Below are positions 1 to 10,594 of a DNA stretch of 64,000 bases, one piece after another. The notes beneath the pieces are model-generated. The model did not search any database. It was not told where the DNA came from and saw only the letters and a program-made list of their open reading frames with translations. The translations under genes and the position numbers were made by a program. Source of the stretch: Paraphysomonas bandaiensis (Eukaryota > Chrysophyceae); assembly GCA_965644295.1 (NCBI GenBank), contig CBFFRP010000125.1:1-64000 (forward strand). The letters are read 5' to 3'. The first letter of the stretch is position 1, and every line of letters starts with the position of its first letter.

Positions 1-2150
1 TTGTAATATACGTTGAATACAGACGTAATATCACTCCCTATTTCAAGAGCCATTGTGGCAACCGCGTACCGAAGAACTGCATGGAGGGGGTGGATGGAAG
101 TTGATATGCAGAATAAGCTCTCAAGGCGAGGGAGAACAAGTTACCTCCAGGATTAATGGAAGTGGTAGGAACTGCGTATCTCATACCTTCGCTCTGGGGC
201 TGTGACAACAGAGACCACAGTACTTGTCAATGAGTGACAGCAAACTAACCAGTTGGTCCCGGAGTCAATATATTGGTCTTGTATTGTCCGCTTTTGCCTC
301 AACAGTGAAGTTATTGACACTCATAGGCACCATAGCCAAAGAGTGGGAGGTGTGAGATCGACACATTGTAGTAAGTATAAAGGCTCAGTTCTGTCAGTCT
401 GTCAATTCGTTGAGCTGTATCAGAGTGGGCTGCTGCTCCCACACCAACTTAAGGGCAATCGCACCATTCACCTCTATTTTTTGATATGACACTGAAGTTT
501 TACCTATATAAAATGGTGGCAGTGATAAGGTATATTGCTCTGTGGCAACGACAGTACAAGTGCTAATGAAGTTGTGCCGCAGGAGTGTGATTGGTGCTTT
601 GTTGAGAAGACCTAATATCAGCTAGGTTGTACAGTTCACTCATACAACGGCAGAGAGATGTACAGGTTCAGGAGTCGATAACGACGGCGATATTCGAGCA
701 ATCCCTGCGAGTACCTGTTGCGCTATGAAGGTGGTATAATATATACATAATAATACGTATTGTTATTCCTCATTTATTTCTATACAAGCAGGAGTTGACA
801 GGCACTGGTGCAGTATATTCAGAAGCTCGGTTGATTGTCGATTGTAAGTACTTATAATTAATCAAAAACCTTTGTATTGTATATAGCACTATATGTGCCA
901 CACATATATTATGTATAATGTAACCGTTTCATTCAACATTTTTTGAGTCTGAACTTGATATATTTTTTATTACTTGTCATTTCAAACATGTTCTCTTCAC
1001 ATCTACTACACTAATTATTGCAATACGTATCATAAACTCAACTTAAATCGACTTTCTCAAATTTCAACAGGTTTGGCGATTTACATCGACTTATGACGAA
1101 TTGCTACCAGAAGATGAAATAGAGTCCAGTAGTGGTACTAGGATTAGTACCAGAAGAAGAAATCGCAAAGGGGCACTATAAAGGTCTGTGTGATGCTTGT
1201 ATATATTTATCCGCCTGTGCATATATCATATATTTAATTCATTGCAGGTGCTTAAAAGATGGGAAAATTCAAATAAGCAACGGGAAGTTGGATCAAGATA
1301 GCTTTTAACTCTTTACATGGTTTTGTTCATTTTTCAACTTTGTTCAATTTTTAAAATTTCAACTTTCTTAAATTTTTACTAATAGTGGTGCTTTCAACGT
1401 GATTATTATACCACTTTTTAATCATCCCGTAAACTTGTTGAAGGTAAAATATTATATGGAATGCATTTATGTTTGATTTGTTGTTGTAGCGCTTATTTTT
1501 TGAAAAATTTCTAAGTTCATTTATTCGTGCAGATATGCTATTTTCAAAATTGTGTCTGTTTCACTATTCGATATATATTTGGTAAAAATCATGATTTTTG
1601 GTAATTTGTGTGTAACTGTACAAGTAAATTAGAATAAGCAACGCCCATGTATTTCAAGATAGCATTTTATATAAGTGTTCATATGAATTAATCTAGAGCA
1701 TCTAGCTAGCTAACTAACCAACTTAGCATAGCATTCATCAGACATGCACTACAAAGTCAAGTGGAGCATTATTTAAACTTCACCACCAATACATGAGCGA
1801 GTATGCTGCCATTATAAAACATTACGCTCAAGTACACATGACGCACCAGACACCCCTACAAAAAGGGTGCAGTATACTGCATGCTACACTTACTAGGTTC
1901 CTAATTCTATTACTACGCAGACACTACGCATTACGCATTTACACAGACCAAACCAAATAGCAACAATGCATAATTCCTAACAAAAGAGACCCCAGTCTTG
2001 GATTTTAAATGATGTAACAACTTCTTTGAAAACTTGCTCATTATGTGCAAGACTGGGTTCCGGGGTAGATGAAAATATCGCATCAGGGGAACTTAAGGCA
2101 GATGGAGAAAGAGAAATAGCAGCGGAATCCTACACATTACGTCAGTCTTC
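1..2150. other. Upstream intergenic region, no supported gene
   Basis: I see no gene I can defend. From about 850 to 1700 the stretch is very AT-rich and full of stops. A minus-strand frame that stays open from about 228 down to a stop at 38-40 reads like protein (it contains NPGGNLFSL and MQFFGTRLPQW). It could be the last exon of a gene, but no upstream exon joins it in frame. The short tail at 1071-1181(+) follows an AG acceptor and is rich in acidic then basic residues. It also lacks an in-frame upstream exon. Confidence 0.5.
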
Positions 2151-2861
2151 TCACATCTGCATCAAAATATTTACCAGCGCTGAGTTCATTGTAATAAGAA
2201 TATCTGTTTCCTTCTCTGGTAATCGCAGCAGTACCATAAACACAAGAACGTTGTCCAAGCTATTCATTATTAAGCATATGTAAGCAGTAAAACAGCGATA
2301 AATAGTTAATTCCTTACCGATGGTCCTTTTCTACTTCTTGTCTGCCAATGAGCAAACACCTTGACTTCGAGGCGTCAATGCTTGGTATACAAGAACTCGA
2401 GACGTCGACTTTCGAGTAATAAACTTCTGATGCTTTTGCCTGAAATACATATATAGAATCAGTGTGTACATTCGACATAACCATAAGTAGTATGCACCCT
2501 ATTGAACTCCACTAGATCATCAAAGAAAAACTGAGGTGCAGAGGCATCTGAAACATCTTGCCTGGAGAGTATTTCGACAATCACAGATGTGTTTGAGGTC
2601 TTATCCACATACACTTCTTGATGATCAGGGACCTGTTAGACCATTAGCCGTCAGTCATCGATATCCAGGAGACACATGTAGGCTTGTTACCGTTCTGTAT
2701 ACACTGATATCTTCGTATGAGGTTGGTAAAGTACATACAATCGCTCCACCTGATGTAATATATTATATATGTATGTATGTACGTGTATATGTATATGTAT
2801 GTATGTATGACTCATATGGCGATGTGTGTATACCGAATAAGTGACAAGCTTGTGTAGACAT
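2151..2861 (-). CDS. MOG1: Ran-binding Mog1 / RANGRF family protein
   Basis: Mog1 binds Ran and promotes nucleotide release from it in nuclear transport. The gene has five exons on the minus strand: 2861-2834, 2749-2691, 2632-2498, 2439-2318 and 2259-2151. Joined, they stay in frame and give 150 residues, a normal length for the family. Family signatures appear in order: the N-terminal LFGGAI (the two glycines are built across intron 1), LPTSYEDISVYR, the hallmark VPDHQEV immediately after intron 2, FFFDDLVEFN, and a C-terminal VLLRLPEKETDILITMN. Introns are 84, 58, 58 and 58 nt, all GT...AG. The final exon could end in another short exon after ITMNSAL, because GTAAAT follows there; I read through to the TGA. 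The start is 457 bp from the oppositely oriented GPATCH1 gene. The identification rests on recognised family motifs and not on a search. Confidence 0.88.
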
Positions 2862-3318
2862 GTTCTTTGGAAGGTAAGGAAGTGACTGGATAATGGGGAA
2901 ATGCAGGAGTAATGGAGATTAATGGAGATATGGTTAGAATTATGTTGACGAGGGTATGGGGTGTTATATATGAGAGGTGTACACAGGTACATATATGTAT
3001 GAATACAGTGGAAGTGTATATATAATTGTACGTAGAGACTGTCTAGAAGAAATAGTAGTGCGGTACACCTATGTGATATTATTAGGACTAAGATGTACCT
3101 ATATACTCGACTTACACCGGTACATGTGCAGGACTTGTAGGTGTTACCATAATAGACCAGCATGTACCAACACACTTCATGATGTACACAAGTACACTCA
3201 TCACTCTCTACATACATACATACATATATACATACATACATAACACTCATATATAACACACATACACATATATATATACACACATCCCTATATATCCATA
3301 TACATACATACCCTCCTC
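2862..3318. promoter_or_regulatory. Shared divergent upstream region of Mog1 and GPATCH1
   Basis: This 457-bp spacer separates two start codons that point away from each other. It contains scattered short runs of CATA/TATG around 3190-3310 and TA-rich stretches. No TATA box or other element could be assigned. Confidence 0.4.
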
Positions 3319-6022
3319 ATGCAACGTAATAAGAAACCTCGTGCTGATGAAATCGTTGATGAACGTGGACGTCGAAGATTTCATGGTGCTTTTACAGGTG
3401 GTTTCTCAGCTGGTTATTACAATACAGTGGGGAGTAATGAAGGATGGAAACCATCAACCTTTACATCCTCTAGGTGAGTTATATACACACTATACACGGT
3501 TTTGAAATCAATCAAAGGGTTTAGATGATGGTTGATTGGTTGCTGTGTGTCTGTAGGGGGAACAGAGCGACGAAGAAGGTGCAAATGGCTCAAGATTTTA
3601 TGGATAATGAAGATGGGCTCTTAGGTGGGGTTTTAGCCACTAAAGAGGTGATAAATGGATCTATTAAGAAGTGGAATGTCATGATTAAAAGTTTTTGATG
3701 TAGGAGTTTGATACGTTTGGTGTGAAATCAAATGAACGGGCGAAGTTGATGGCAGATGCTGTGTCTGCAGGCAGTGCTGTCCCTGGCCCAGTCCCAAGTG
3801 AATTGATTGCACCGACTTCTCGTCCTATTGGATATCGCCTCTTGCAATGCATGGGATGGAAAGAAGGACAGGGTATCGGAAACAGAAAGCGTCGGCGCGC
3901 ACAAGGTGATAAACGAGGGGATATAGGGCTACTGGAGGGAATAGATCTTTCGAAATTGCCGAAGGGAGCTGTGATTGATAATGCGGTCACTTTTTCTGCG
4001 CTGGATGATGCTGTAGATGTAGCTAAGACATTTAAACCGAAGGCTGATGAATATGGCCTTGGATTTGACCCTAGTCGTAGCCACCCTGAGATGTTTGCTC
4101 TACAGCGCTTGCGTGGTCCCAGTACTGGGGGTTCCTCTGGAGGGGTCTACAGTGTCAGTGATCTTCAATTATCACGGAGCAGCAGAGATAGTAATAGTAA
4201 GGCTAGAGGAGGGGGAGGGTGGACTGAGCGAGATCAAGGAGGGTTTGCAATTGATGATGGGGATGATGATGTATATGACACCGGTGGCCCTCTGGATATG
4301 CCGACCCTACCCAGCTTCTCCGTACCTAGAGATAAAAGTGTTGATAAAAGTCATTCAGGATTGATTAAAAGTGCAGAGGCTATTCCCACAGCACGTTGCC
4401 GTACTGATAATCGTCTACCTATTTCGGGATTTGTGCTTGAAAGCGAGAGTAATGGTGAGGTGCAATATAAGGCTCATTTTCCACCACCACGTGTACCAGA
4501 GGATTTTTCTGGGAGACACGTATTCGAGGATGAAGAAGTGCAAGGACAACCAGAAGTAGATATAGTATCAGCAACTGAATCGGGTGAAAAATCTGGAAAG
4601 GGGAAGCTCTTTAGTATGCTAGATGCAAAGGGAAGGGAGCAAATCCAACGGGCGCTTTCTATGGCAAAGGGCCAGCAGCAGCAACAAGATTCTGCTCCTA
4701 CGAAAACAGTTGCAGAGCCAAACGAAGAATGCGCGCGCCCTCTTTTGAAGGGACGTGGTGGAAATACTCTGATGTCGCTAGGTCTTGCTGAAGCTTTAAA
4801 GGGTCGATTTACGTCATCCACATCCACTACGTCATCTGAGGCGGTGCGGATGGAAGGCGGCATGATAACAGCGAAAGAGATCCAAGAGAAGCGAGCTGCG
4901 ATGGAGATCACAGCTCCTTCTTCCTCCTTGGCACCGTCGATTTCGACAGAAAAAAATCATGCAGTGCGTCGCACCTCTACGGTCTGGGTACCTAATCGTC
5001 TTCTCTGTAAGCGTATGAATGTTCCTGTGCCAGAAGTATCAGCCGCAATACCTGAGACACCTTCCTCAGGGGCCCGCGGGAGGGAGGATGAAATATTTGA
5101 CAGGCATATCGGGGCATTCACTCACGGGGCACCGGATAGTAATGATGTTATCCCTCGTGACACACCAGCGCCACTTGAAGTGGCCAGTCAGGAAGCAAAA
5201 AGAACTCCCGCCCCTCCGGTAACTCAGTCGCAAGCATTGGAGGAAGATGAAGAAGAGCGGCCTCAAAAGCCTCCTATGTCTTTATTTAAGTCTATATTTG
5301 AGGACAGCGATGACAGTAGCGATGATGAAAGCGATACGTCGTGTGAAGAGGGGGGTGATGGTGATGCTAATCGCAGCGAGCCGGAGAGTGTGGTGAAAAC
5401 TCCTGGAGCCAATGAAATATCAGAATCTTCTGCAACGGAGCGGAAAGTAGATGCTCCAACCGTAGCGCCTGCGGAAGCTCCATATAATGAAAAAGCAGAA
5501 CTTCTCAAAGAGAGGTATGTAACGGGGGTTGATCCAGACCATGAAAGTGGGGTTGCTTCTTCTCCGGAAGATAAAGATAGACTGACATCGAAGATAGTCT
5601 TTCGTAAGCCTTCCGAGACACACACGGGGTCTAGTCATGGGAGATCGGCTATTCCAGGCCGACGGCGAGGAGGAAGAACTCAGTACAAACCTCTTGTGTT
5701 GGGAGGAAAAGATGATCTAGAGATAAGTGACGCGGAGAACCGGGTGATGAAAGACAGACTCTCCAGAATTACCTCGGCCCCAGTGTCTGCAGCGAATAAG
5801 AGCACTATGGATAAGCTGTTGGCTTCTCTAAAACACGACGACCACGGTGATAAGGGTAGCGATGACTCGGAAAGTAGTAGCAGTGAGGACGATCGGAAGA
5901 GCAAAAAGTCGAAAAAGAGTTCCCACAAGTCTTCGAAAAAACACAAGAAAGAAAGGAAGCACTCTCACAAAGGGGAATCGACTAGGACTAAAAAGTCAAA
6001 AAAACGTAGACGCGAAGAATGA
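3319..6022 (+). CDS. GPATCH1: G-patch splicing protein, GPATCH1 / TOUGH type
   Basis: This is a spliceosome-associated G-patch protein of 854 residues in three exons: 3319-3473, 3557-3647 and 3704-6022. Introns are 83 and 56 nt. The N-terminal block typical of the GPATCH1/TGH family is present ([20 protein letters not shown], then SNEGW.PSTF.SSR and a DFMDNED motif). A G-patch follows at about residues 128-165 ([18 protein letters not shown]). The middle is long, acidic and Ser-rich. The C-terminus is a Lys/Ser/Arg tail of the kind found in nuclear RNA-processing factors. G-patch proteins usually recruit DEAH-box helicases; that role is inferred from the family. The start codon is the first ATG of exon 1 and directly precedes the conserved N-terminal block, so the start is well supported. 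Confidence 0.9.
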
Positions 6023-6284
6023 ATGGTGTTGTAATGTGTATGATTAGATATACTACTTCGTTCTGAGCACCCAATAGTGTAATTTTAAGCATGTGTAACA
6101 AACCAGTAGTGAGTATTGCTCATGATGTCGTAACTGCTATTGCTCTTACTAATGTGTTCCTTAACTTGAGAAGTTTCTCAACAACTAGATGATGTACAAA
6201 CCTAATCCATAATATTTGTTTCACATTATATTTGTATCTTACGAAACCATCAGTTATATGTTTATGATTACGCTGTGTGTTGAG
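6023..6284. other. Spacer between GPATCH1 and the first MITE
   Basis: AT-rich sequence with no coding potential seen. It must contain the GPATCH1 3' end. Confidence 0.4.
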
Positions 6285-6402
6285 CAGGGCTGCGTAACAA
6301 TTAATTGCAAATGTTATAGCTCGCGCTATTATAATTGCAATTATTACGTATGTTCCATGCAATTTAATTGCAATTACAATTAATTGTTACGCAGCAGCCC
6401 TG
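6285..6402. mobile_element. hAT-like MITE, copy A
   Basis: This is a 118-bp non-coding element with terminal inverted repeats. The left end reads CAGGGCTGCGTAACAATTAA and the right end is its inverse with one extra CTG. The inside is AT-rich and built from AATTGCAATT motifs. It is flanked by gtgttgag (6277-6284) and gtattgag (6403-6410), an 8-bp direct repeat with one mismatch. Ends starting CAGGG and 8-bp target duplications are typical of the hAT superfamily. No transposase is present, so it would depend on a source elsewhere. Confidence 0.78.
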
Positions 6403-6856
6403 GTATTGAGAGCAATTGAAAGCTGTAGTTGTAAGGTATTTAAATTACAGTAGTTGTACAGTTGTTGTATTCTTATTAATCGTACTGTGAGAATGAATGA
6501 TGATAAGTATATAGTAGTAAACGGAATAAAGTGACGATGCAAGTTGTAGTGACGAAGAAGTAAGGTCGTACGAGAAATGAGTAGTAGTAAAGACAAGAAA
6601 TTGGTGAATAGTAAGAGTGTTGATTAAAATTTATAATTCTCAGCATTGATTATAAGTTTATCTTCAGTTGTTAAGCTAACACACCTCATATAATGTCAAA
6701 CTTTGATACAGTGGGCAGTGGAGTTAAATCTTTACAATGGCTTGTCACTATAACTATAACTAAAACTGAACGCCAAAATAATAAACGATTCAAACGCACA
6801 AGTGCACTTTTTACGTGTTAGGTTGCCAACAACTCTGCAATTCGGGTAACATAATA
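6403..6856. other. Spacer between MITE copies
   Basis: 454 bp with no gene or further repeat boundary that I can support. Confidence 0.4.
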
Positions 6857-7280
6857 CAGGGCCTCGTAACCATTAATAGCCCATTAATGGTAGGCCAGTT
6901 GCCGGCAATTATAATGGCCATTAATGCAATTACCTTTAACGGTTACCAGTTACAAGGCCGGCAGGCTTGCGTAACAATTAATTGGCAATTACTGCCAATA
7001 AATTGAAAACCAATTAATTGTTACGCAAGCCTGAGGCCGGGCCAACCTTCCCACTATTGTAATAGCCATTGTAGTATAGCCATTAAGGGCAATAACTGGC
7101 CATCGTCCTTAATGTTTTGCAACTTTTAATTCTATTATTATGTGCTCTTATACTATATAGTTAGAAATTGCCAATTTAATTGCAACCTTACAGCGAGCAA
7201 TTATAATTGCAATTATTACGTATGTTCCATGCAATTTAATTGCAATTCAATTAATTGTTACGCAGCCATGCCAGGCCCTG
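6857..7280. mobile_element. hAT-like MITE, copy B, carrying a nested MITE
   Basis: This 424-bp element has ends CAGGGCCT (left) and AGGCCCTG (right). It is flanked by acataata (6849-6856) and atataata (7281-7288), an 8-bp duplication with one mismatch. Its right third (about 7197-7265) is nearly identical to the right part of copy A, including the words GCAATTATTACGTATGTTCC and CAATTAATTGTTACGCAGC, so the two belong to one family. Many internal CATTAATGG-type inverted words suggest a foldback structure. A third element is inserted at 6962-7033. Confidence 0.7.
6962..7033. mobile_element. hAT-like MITE, copy C, nested inside copy B
   Basis: This is a 72-bp foldback with perfect 24-bp terminal inverted repeats beginning CAGGCTTGCGTAACAATTAA. 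The exact direct repeat aggccgg abuts it on both sides (6955-6961 and 7034-7040), as expected of a target-site duplication. It must have inserted after copy B was already in place. Its terminal sequence matches the ends of copies A and B apart from single-base changes. Confidence 0.75.
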
Positions 7281-7520
7281 ATATAATATATCTTCTATTG
7301 CGTCATACACACACAACGGCGACTTCAAACTTCAAATTTCTTTCTTTCACTTCGCAAAGCGCCTGTGTAAACAGGACTATTTCAAGGTATAGATAAAATG
7401 AAATTAGGGTCAAATTAACAACTTACAATTAATCTTTACGTATAATTTGAAAGAAAAGTGATATATTTGAGATATATTTCTGTAATTTAAGTATATTTTC
7501 CAGACTTAAACAGTAACTGC

Positions 7521-9866
7521 TTACTTATTATCTATAAATTTGTGGTCTAGATCCGCTAAAACATCACTAATTACATCATCTCCTAATTTAGGTAATGAAT
7601 ACACAACAAATCCCAGTTCATTCTCTATGTACTTATCACGTATGCACCTTAATTTACTATTGCACTGTTTATCGATCTCCATGAAATAAATACGGTTTGG
7701 GGAACCGGAATTACTTGGCACTAGCACCATGAAGTCACACTCGAATCCACAGCAGAAGCAGTTCCGGGTAACAGTATAAGACGGATGCTTCTCTCGTATG
7801 TGCTTTTCAATCGTATCTAAGAAAGGTCCACAGGATGATGATTTCACAGGTATCAAACAGCTTTCTCCATCAGCAGGCACATGCTGAATGCACGATTGTT
7901 CCAAGGTTTGCAACATCCCAACAACATCATCTGGTAGGCTTGGACAATGACGACGAAAAAGAATACATCTCTGCCAAAGACTAACTAGCTCCATTTGTGA
8001 TGCACTCTCTATGCAAACCCCAGACTGTAGCAACTTCCTCAGAATCGCTACAACTTCTGTGCGACAACCCATATCCAATAAGCCGACCAATGCATCAGAG
8101 AAAGCATTAACAGCAACAATTTCACCATTTTCCACCATTCTACTTGATATTAGCCGCAATAATAATTGCACGGCAATAGTATCACCACTCATACAAGATA
8201 GCCCGGTCAACGCTTGGCAGACCTCTGCACGACTTAGTACCTCTTTAGTTTCACTAAAAATGCGAGTTATTGCCCGTATTACTTCACGGACCTTCGGATA
8301 TTTGCTATTCATGCGGCGTAAGCCCGCTAGTGATCTGGCAAAATCTTCCCCGGTCAACTCACCATGTGTTGTAAGAGTTTTCCGAAGTATTATGCCAAGT
8401 AGACCACGCACTGCAGGTTGGTCGCTGGATAACCCCTGGAGCCAGCTCGTCGCAGAAACCAAATCTTGTGTGGTAAAATCCAACATTGATTCCTTAATAT
8501 GAGTACAAAGCGCCTCCAGTACAGTTTCGACTTCAGCATGGTCACTGGACAAGCAGTTGAAACCAGTTAACGCATTCAACACATCATGACGAGTCATCGC
8601 TTCGGGGCATTCACGAATCTTTTTGTGAAGTATCTGCAATGTATTTCTAACCTCCTGATGCTCACTGCTCATGCCATGAAGTCCACACAGTACATTCGAG
8701 ATACATTGTGCTCCAAATAACTGCTTGCAGATTCGCATCTTTTCTATTATAGCTGCCAGTGCTTCTAGTGACTCCGGGTGGTCGCTAGATAATCTATGAA
8801 TGCCGTGGCAAGCCATGCTTAATTGTTGTACATCCATAGGTTCTTTACAATCGCGGGTCATTTTAGTTAGCACTGATACAAGACGGCGAACCTCCGCTAC
8901 ATCACTGGACATATTGCGTAGTCCGTACAAAGCATTTCCAACCTCCTGAGCCTTCATACATTCCTCGCATTCTGGAAACTTGTCGGAGAGAATGGAGATG
9001 ACAGATCTTACTTCCTCGTGATCGCTTGACATATACTGCATACCATACATGGCATTTCCTACTGACTGAGATGATAGTTTCTCACTGCAACGCGATAAAA
9101 GAGGTACAAGCGCCCGGAGAAGAGACCTTGTCTCTGCGTGCTGGCTGGACATACGCCTGAGGCCATAAAGGGCGTTTCCTAGCTCTTGTGCCGTCATATC
9201 CTCTTCACACTCAGATACTTTCACTGCAAGAGCAGTCAAAAGCTGACGTACCTCCGGGTAATCAGTACTCATATTTTGTAAACCGTATAGTGCGTTTCCA
9301 ACGGCTTGAGAAGTGAATATATCATCGCATGTTTCGATTTTCACGGCGAGCACAGGTAGCAACTTGCAGACCTCATTGTGCATAGACGACATACCCTTAA
9401 GTGAATACAAAATGTTACTTATAGTCATAATTGGGAGTATGCTTCTGGACTTCTTCAGAATCGTCGTAAGAGCACTCAAAAGGTACCTACAATGCGGATC
9501 AGTACTCCTCATTGTGCGAAGACCATAAAATGCTTTGCCAATTTGAGATGGATTAGACCAACGTCGAGAAGAAGCCATTGAATCCGTTATTTTCATTACT
9601 TGATCACCATCTAAATATATACGAGCCTTTGCACATGAATATAATAATGATGATATGAGTGTATTATCGCCACTTCTTGCCACTGTTTCTACAAGTTTAT
9701 ATATATGTTTTGGACGTTTATTATATTTGATAACAAAATCTAAAATAGTTTTTGAATTTAATGCAATATGACGTCCATTATCTATGATAGTTGATGTAAA
9801 TGAACGTGTATGTATGTGTGATATAGATGTACGAGATATACGGGCTACACGATGCAAGATATACAT
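7521..9866 (-). CDS. RAP-domain protein with tandem 40-residue helical repeats
   Basis: A single-exon gene for 781 residues. The N-terminus is basic with no acidic residue for about 27 residues (MYILHRVARISRTSISHIHT), which looks like a mitochondrial presequence. Residues ~107-615 are about thirteen tandem repeats. Every one I measured is exactly 40 residues, with the pattern Q..GNALYGL..MSSDH.EVR.LL.AL. The C-terminal ~95 residues (about 690-781) resemble a RAP domain, with hydrophobic strands ending FVVYSLPKL. RAP proteins with alpha-helical repeats act in organelle RNA processing, translation or rRNA maturation. An organellar RNA-binding role is inferred from that architecture. PPR, HPR and OPR repeats are 35, 37 and 38 residues, so this period differs. 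The next gene starts divergently 729 bp away. Confidence 0.75.
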   Translation of the reverse strand: MYILHRVARISRTSISHIHTRSFTSTIIDNGRHIALNSKTILDFVIKYNKRPKHIYKLVETVARSGDNTLISSLLYSCAKARIYLDGDQVMKITDSMASSRRWSNPSQIGKAFYGLRTMRSTDPHCRYLLSALTTILKKSRSILPIMTISNILYSLKGMSSMHNEVCKLLPVLAVKIETCDDIFTSQAVGNALYGLQNMSTDYPEVRQLLTALAVKVSECEEDMTAQELGNALYGLRRMSSQHAETRSLLRALVPLLSRCSEKLSSQSVGNAMYGMQYMSSDHEEVRSVISILSDKFPECEECMKAQEVGNALYGLRNMSSDVAEVRRLVSVLTKMTRDCKEPMDVQQLSMACHGIHRLSSDHPESLEALAAIIEKMRICKQLFGAQCISNVLCGLHGMSSEHQEVRNTLQILHKKIRECPEAMTRHDVLNALTGFNCLSSDHAEVETVLEALCTHIKESMLDFTTQDLVSATSWLQGLSSDQPAVRGLLGIILRKTLTTHGELTGEDFARSLAGLRRMNSKYPKVREVIRAITRIFSETKEVLSRAEVCQALTGLSCMSGDTIAVQLLLRLISSRMVENGEIVAVNAFSDALVGLLDMGCRTEVVAILRKLLQSGVCIESASQMELVSLWQRCILFRRHCPSLPDDVVGMLQTLEQSCIQHVPADGESCLIPVKSSSCGPFLDTIEKHIREKHPSYTVTRNCFCCGFECDFMVLVPSNSGSPNRIYFMEIDKQCNSKLRCIRDKYIENELGFVVYSLPKLGDDVISDVLADLDHKFIDNK

Positions 9867-10594
9867 AATTAAGATACAACTTGCACGAGTAAATGCCTTA
9901 CTATGTCAGAATAATTGTCAGGATAATGATTGAAAGAGAACAGGCATTGTAGTGGGGATATGAAGATGTTATTGAGGAGAAGACGTTGAATGCTGAGATG
10001 CGTGCACTAACAGCACTAGAAGCATCGTCCATTTGTGATCACAAACACCATAAGCAAAAATACAGTATGATGTACTGTACTATATGCGTACCATTGGACT
10101 GTGTATACATACATACATACATACATACATACATACATACATACATACATACATACATACATACATACATACATACATACATACATACATACATACATAC
10201 ATACATACATACATACATACATACATACATACATACATACATACATACATACATACATACATACCTACATACCTACATACATACATACATACATACATAC
10301 ATACATACATACATACATACATACATACATACATACCTACCTACCTACCTACCTACCTACATACATACATACATACATACCTACATACATACATACATAC
10401 ATACATACATACATACATACATACATACCTACATACATACATACATACATACCTACATACATACATACATACATACATACATACATACATACATACATAC
10501 ATACATACTGCTGTATAGATATTTGAATTTTATATCAGTAGCTTCTCATATATATGTATATATAGTCATAGTATGTAACCGAGCATACCATACA
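9867..10594. promoter_or_regulatory. Divergent upstream region with a microsatellite
   Basis: This region lies between the start codons of the RAP gene (minus) and the coiled-coil gene (plus). It holds the (ATAC)n array. Right after the array, at 10507-10517, is the word ACTGCTGTATA, which recurs at 44454-44464 in another divergent promoter. Confidence 0.4.
10107..10508. repeat. (ATAC)n tetranucleotide microsatellite, about 0.4 kb
   Basis: About 100 uninterrupted or lightly interrupted ATAC units, with several ACCT variants (around 10265-10275, 10336-10360 and 10381-10452). It creates long open frames of repeated HTYI and MYVC residues on both strands, which are not genes. Confidence 0.97.

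Noticed and set aside
780-1181. A three-exon gene with a final exon ending in basic residues at 1179-1181
   Set aside because: Splice-like signals exist, including a 58-nt candidate intron, but every join I tried hits a stop or a wrong phase.
2026-2283. An 85-codon plus-strand open frame
   Set aside because: It overlaps the last Mog1 exons in antisense and has no protein-like features.
2687-3283. A 198-codon minus-strand open frame
   Set aside because: It runs through the first Mog1 exons in the wrong frame and through TATG-rich spacer. Spliced Mog1 explains the region.
9986-10594. An upstream extension of the coiled-coil protein
   Set aside because: The extra 203 residues are almost all microsatellite-encoded; the ATG at 10595 starts non-repetitive protein.
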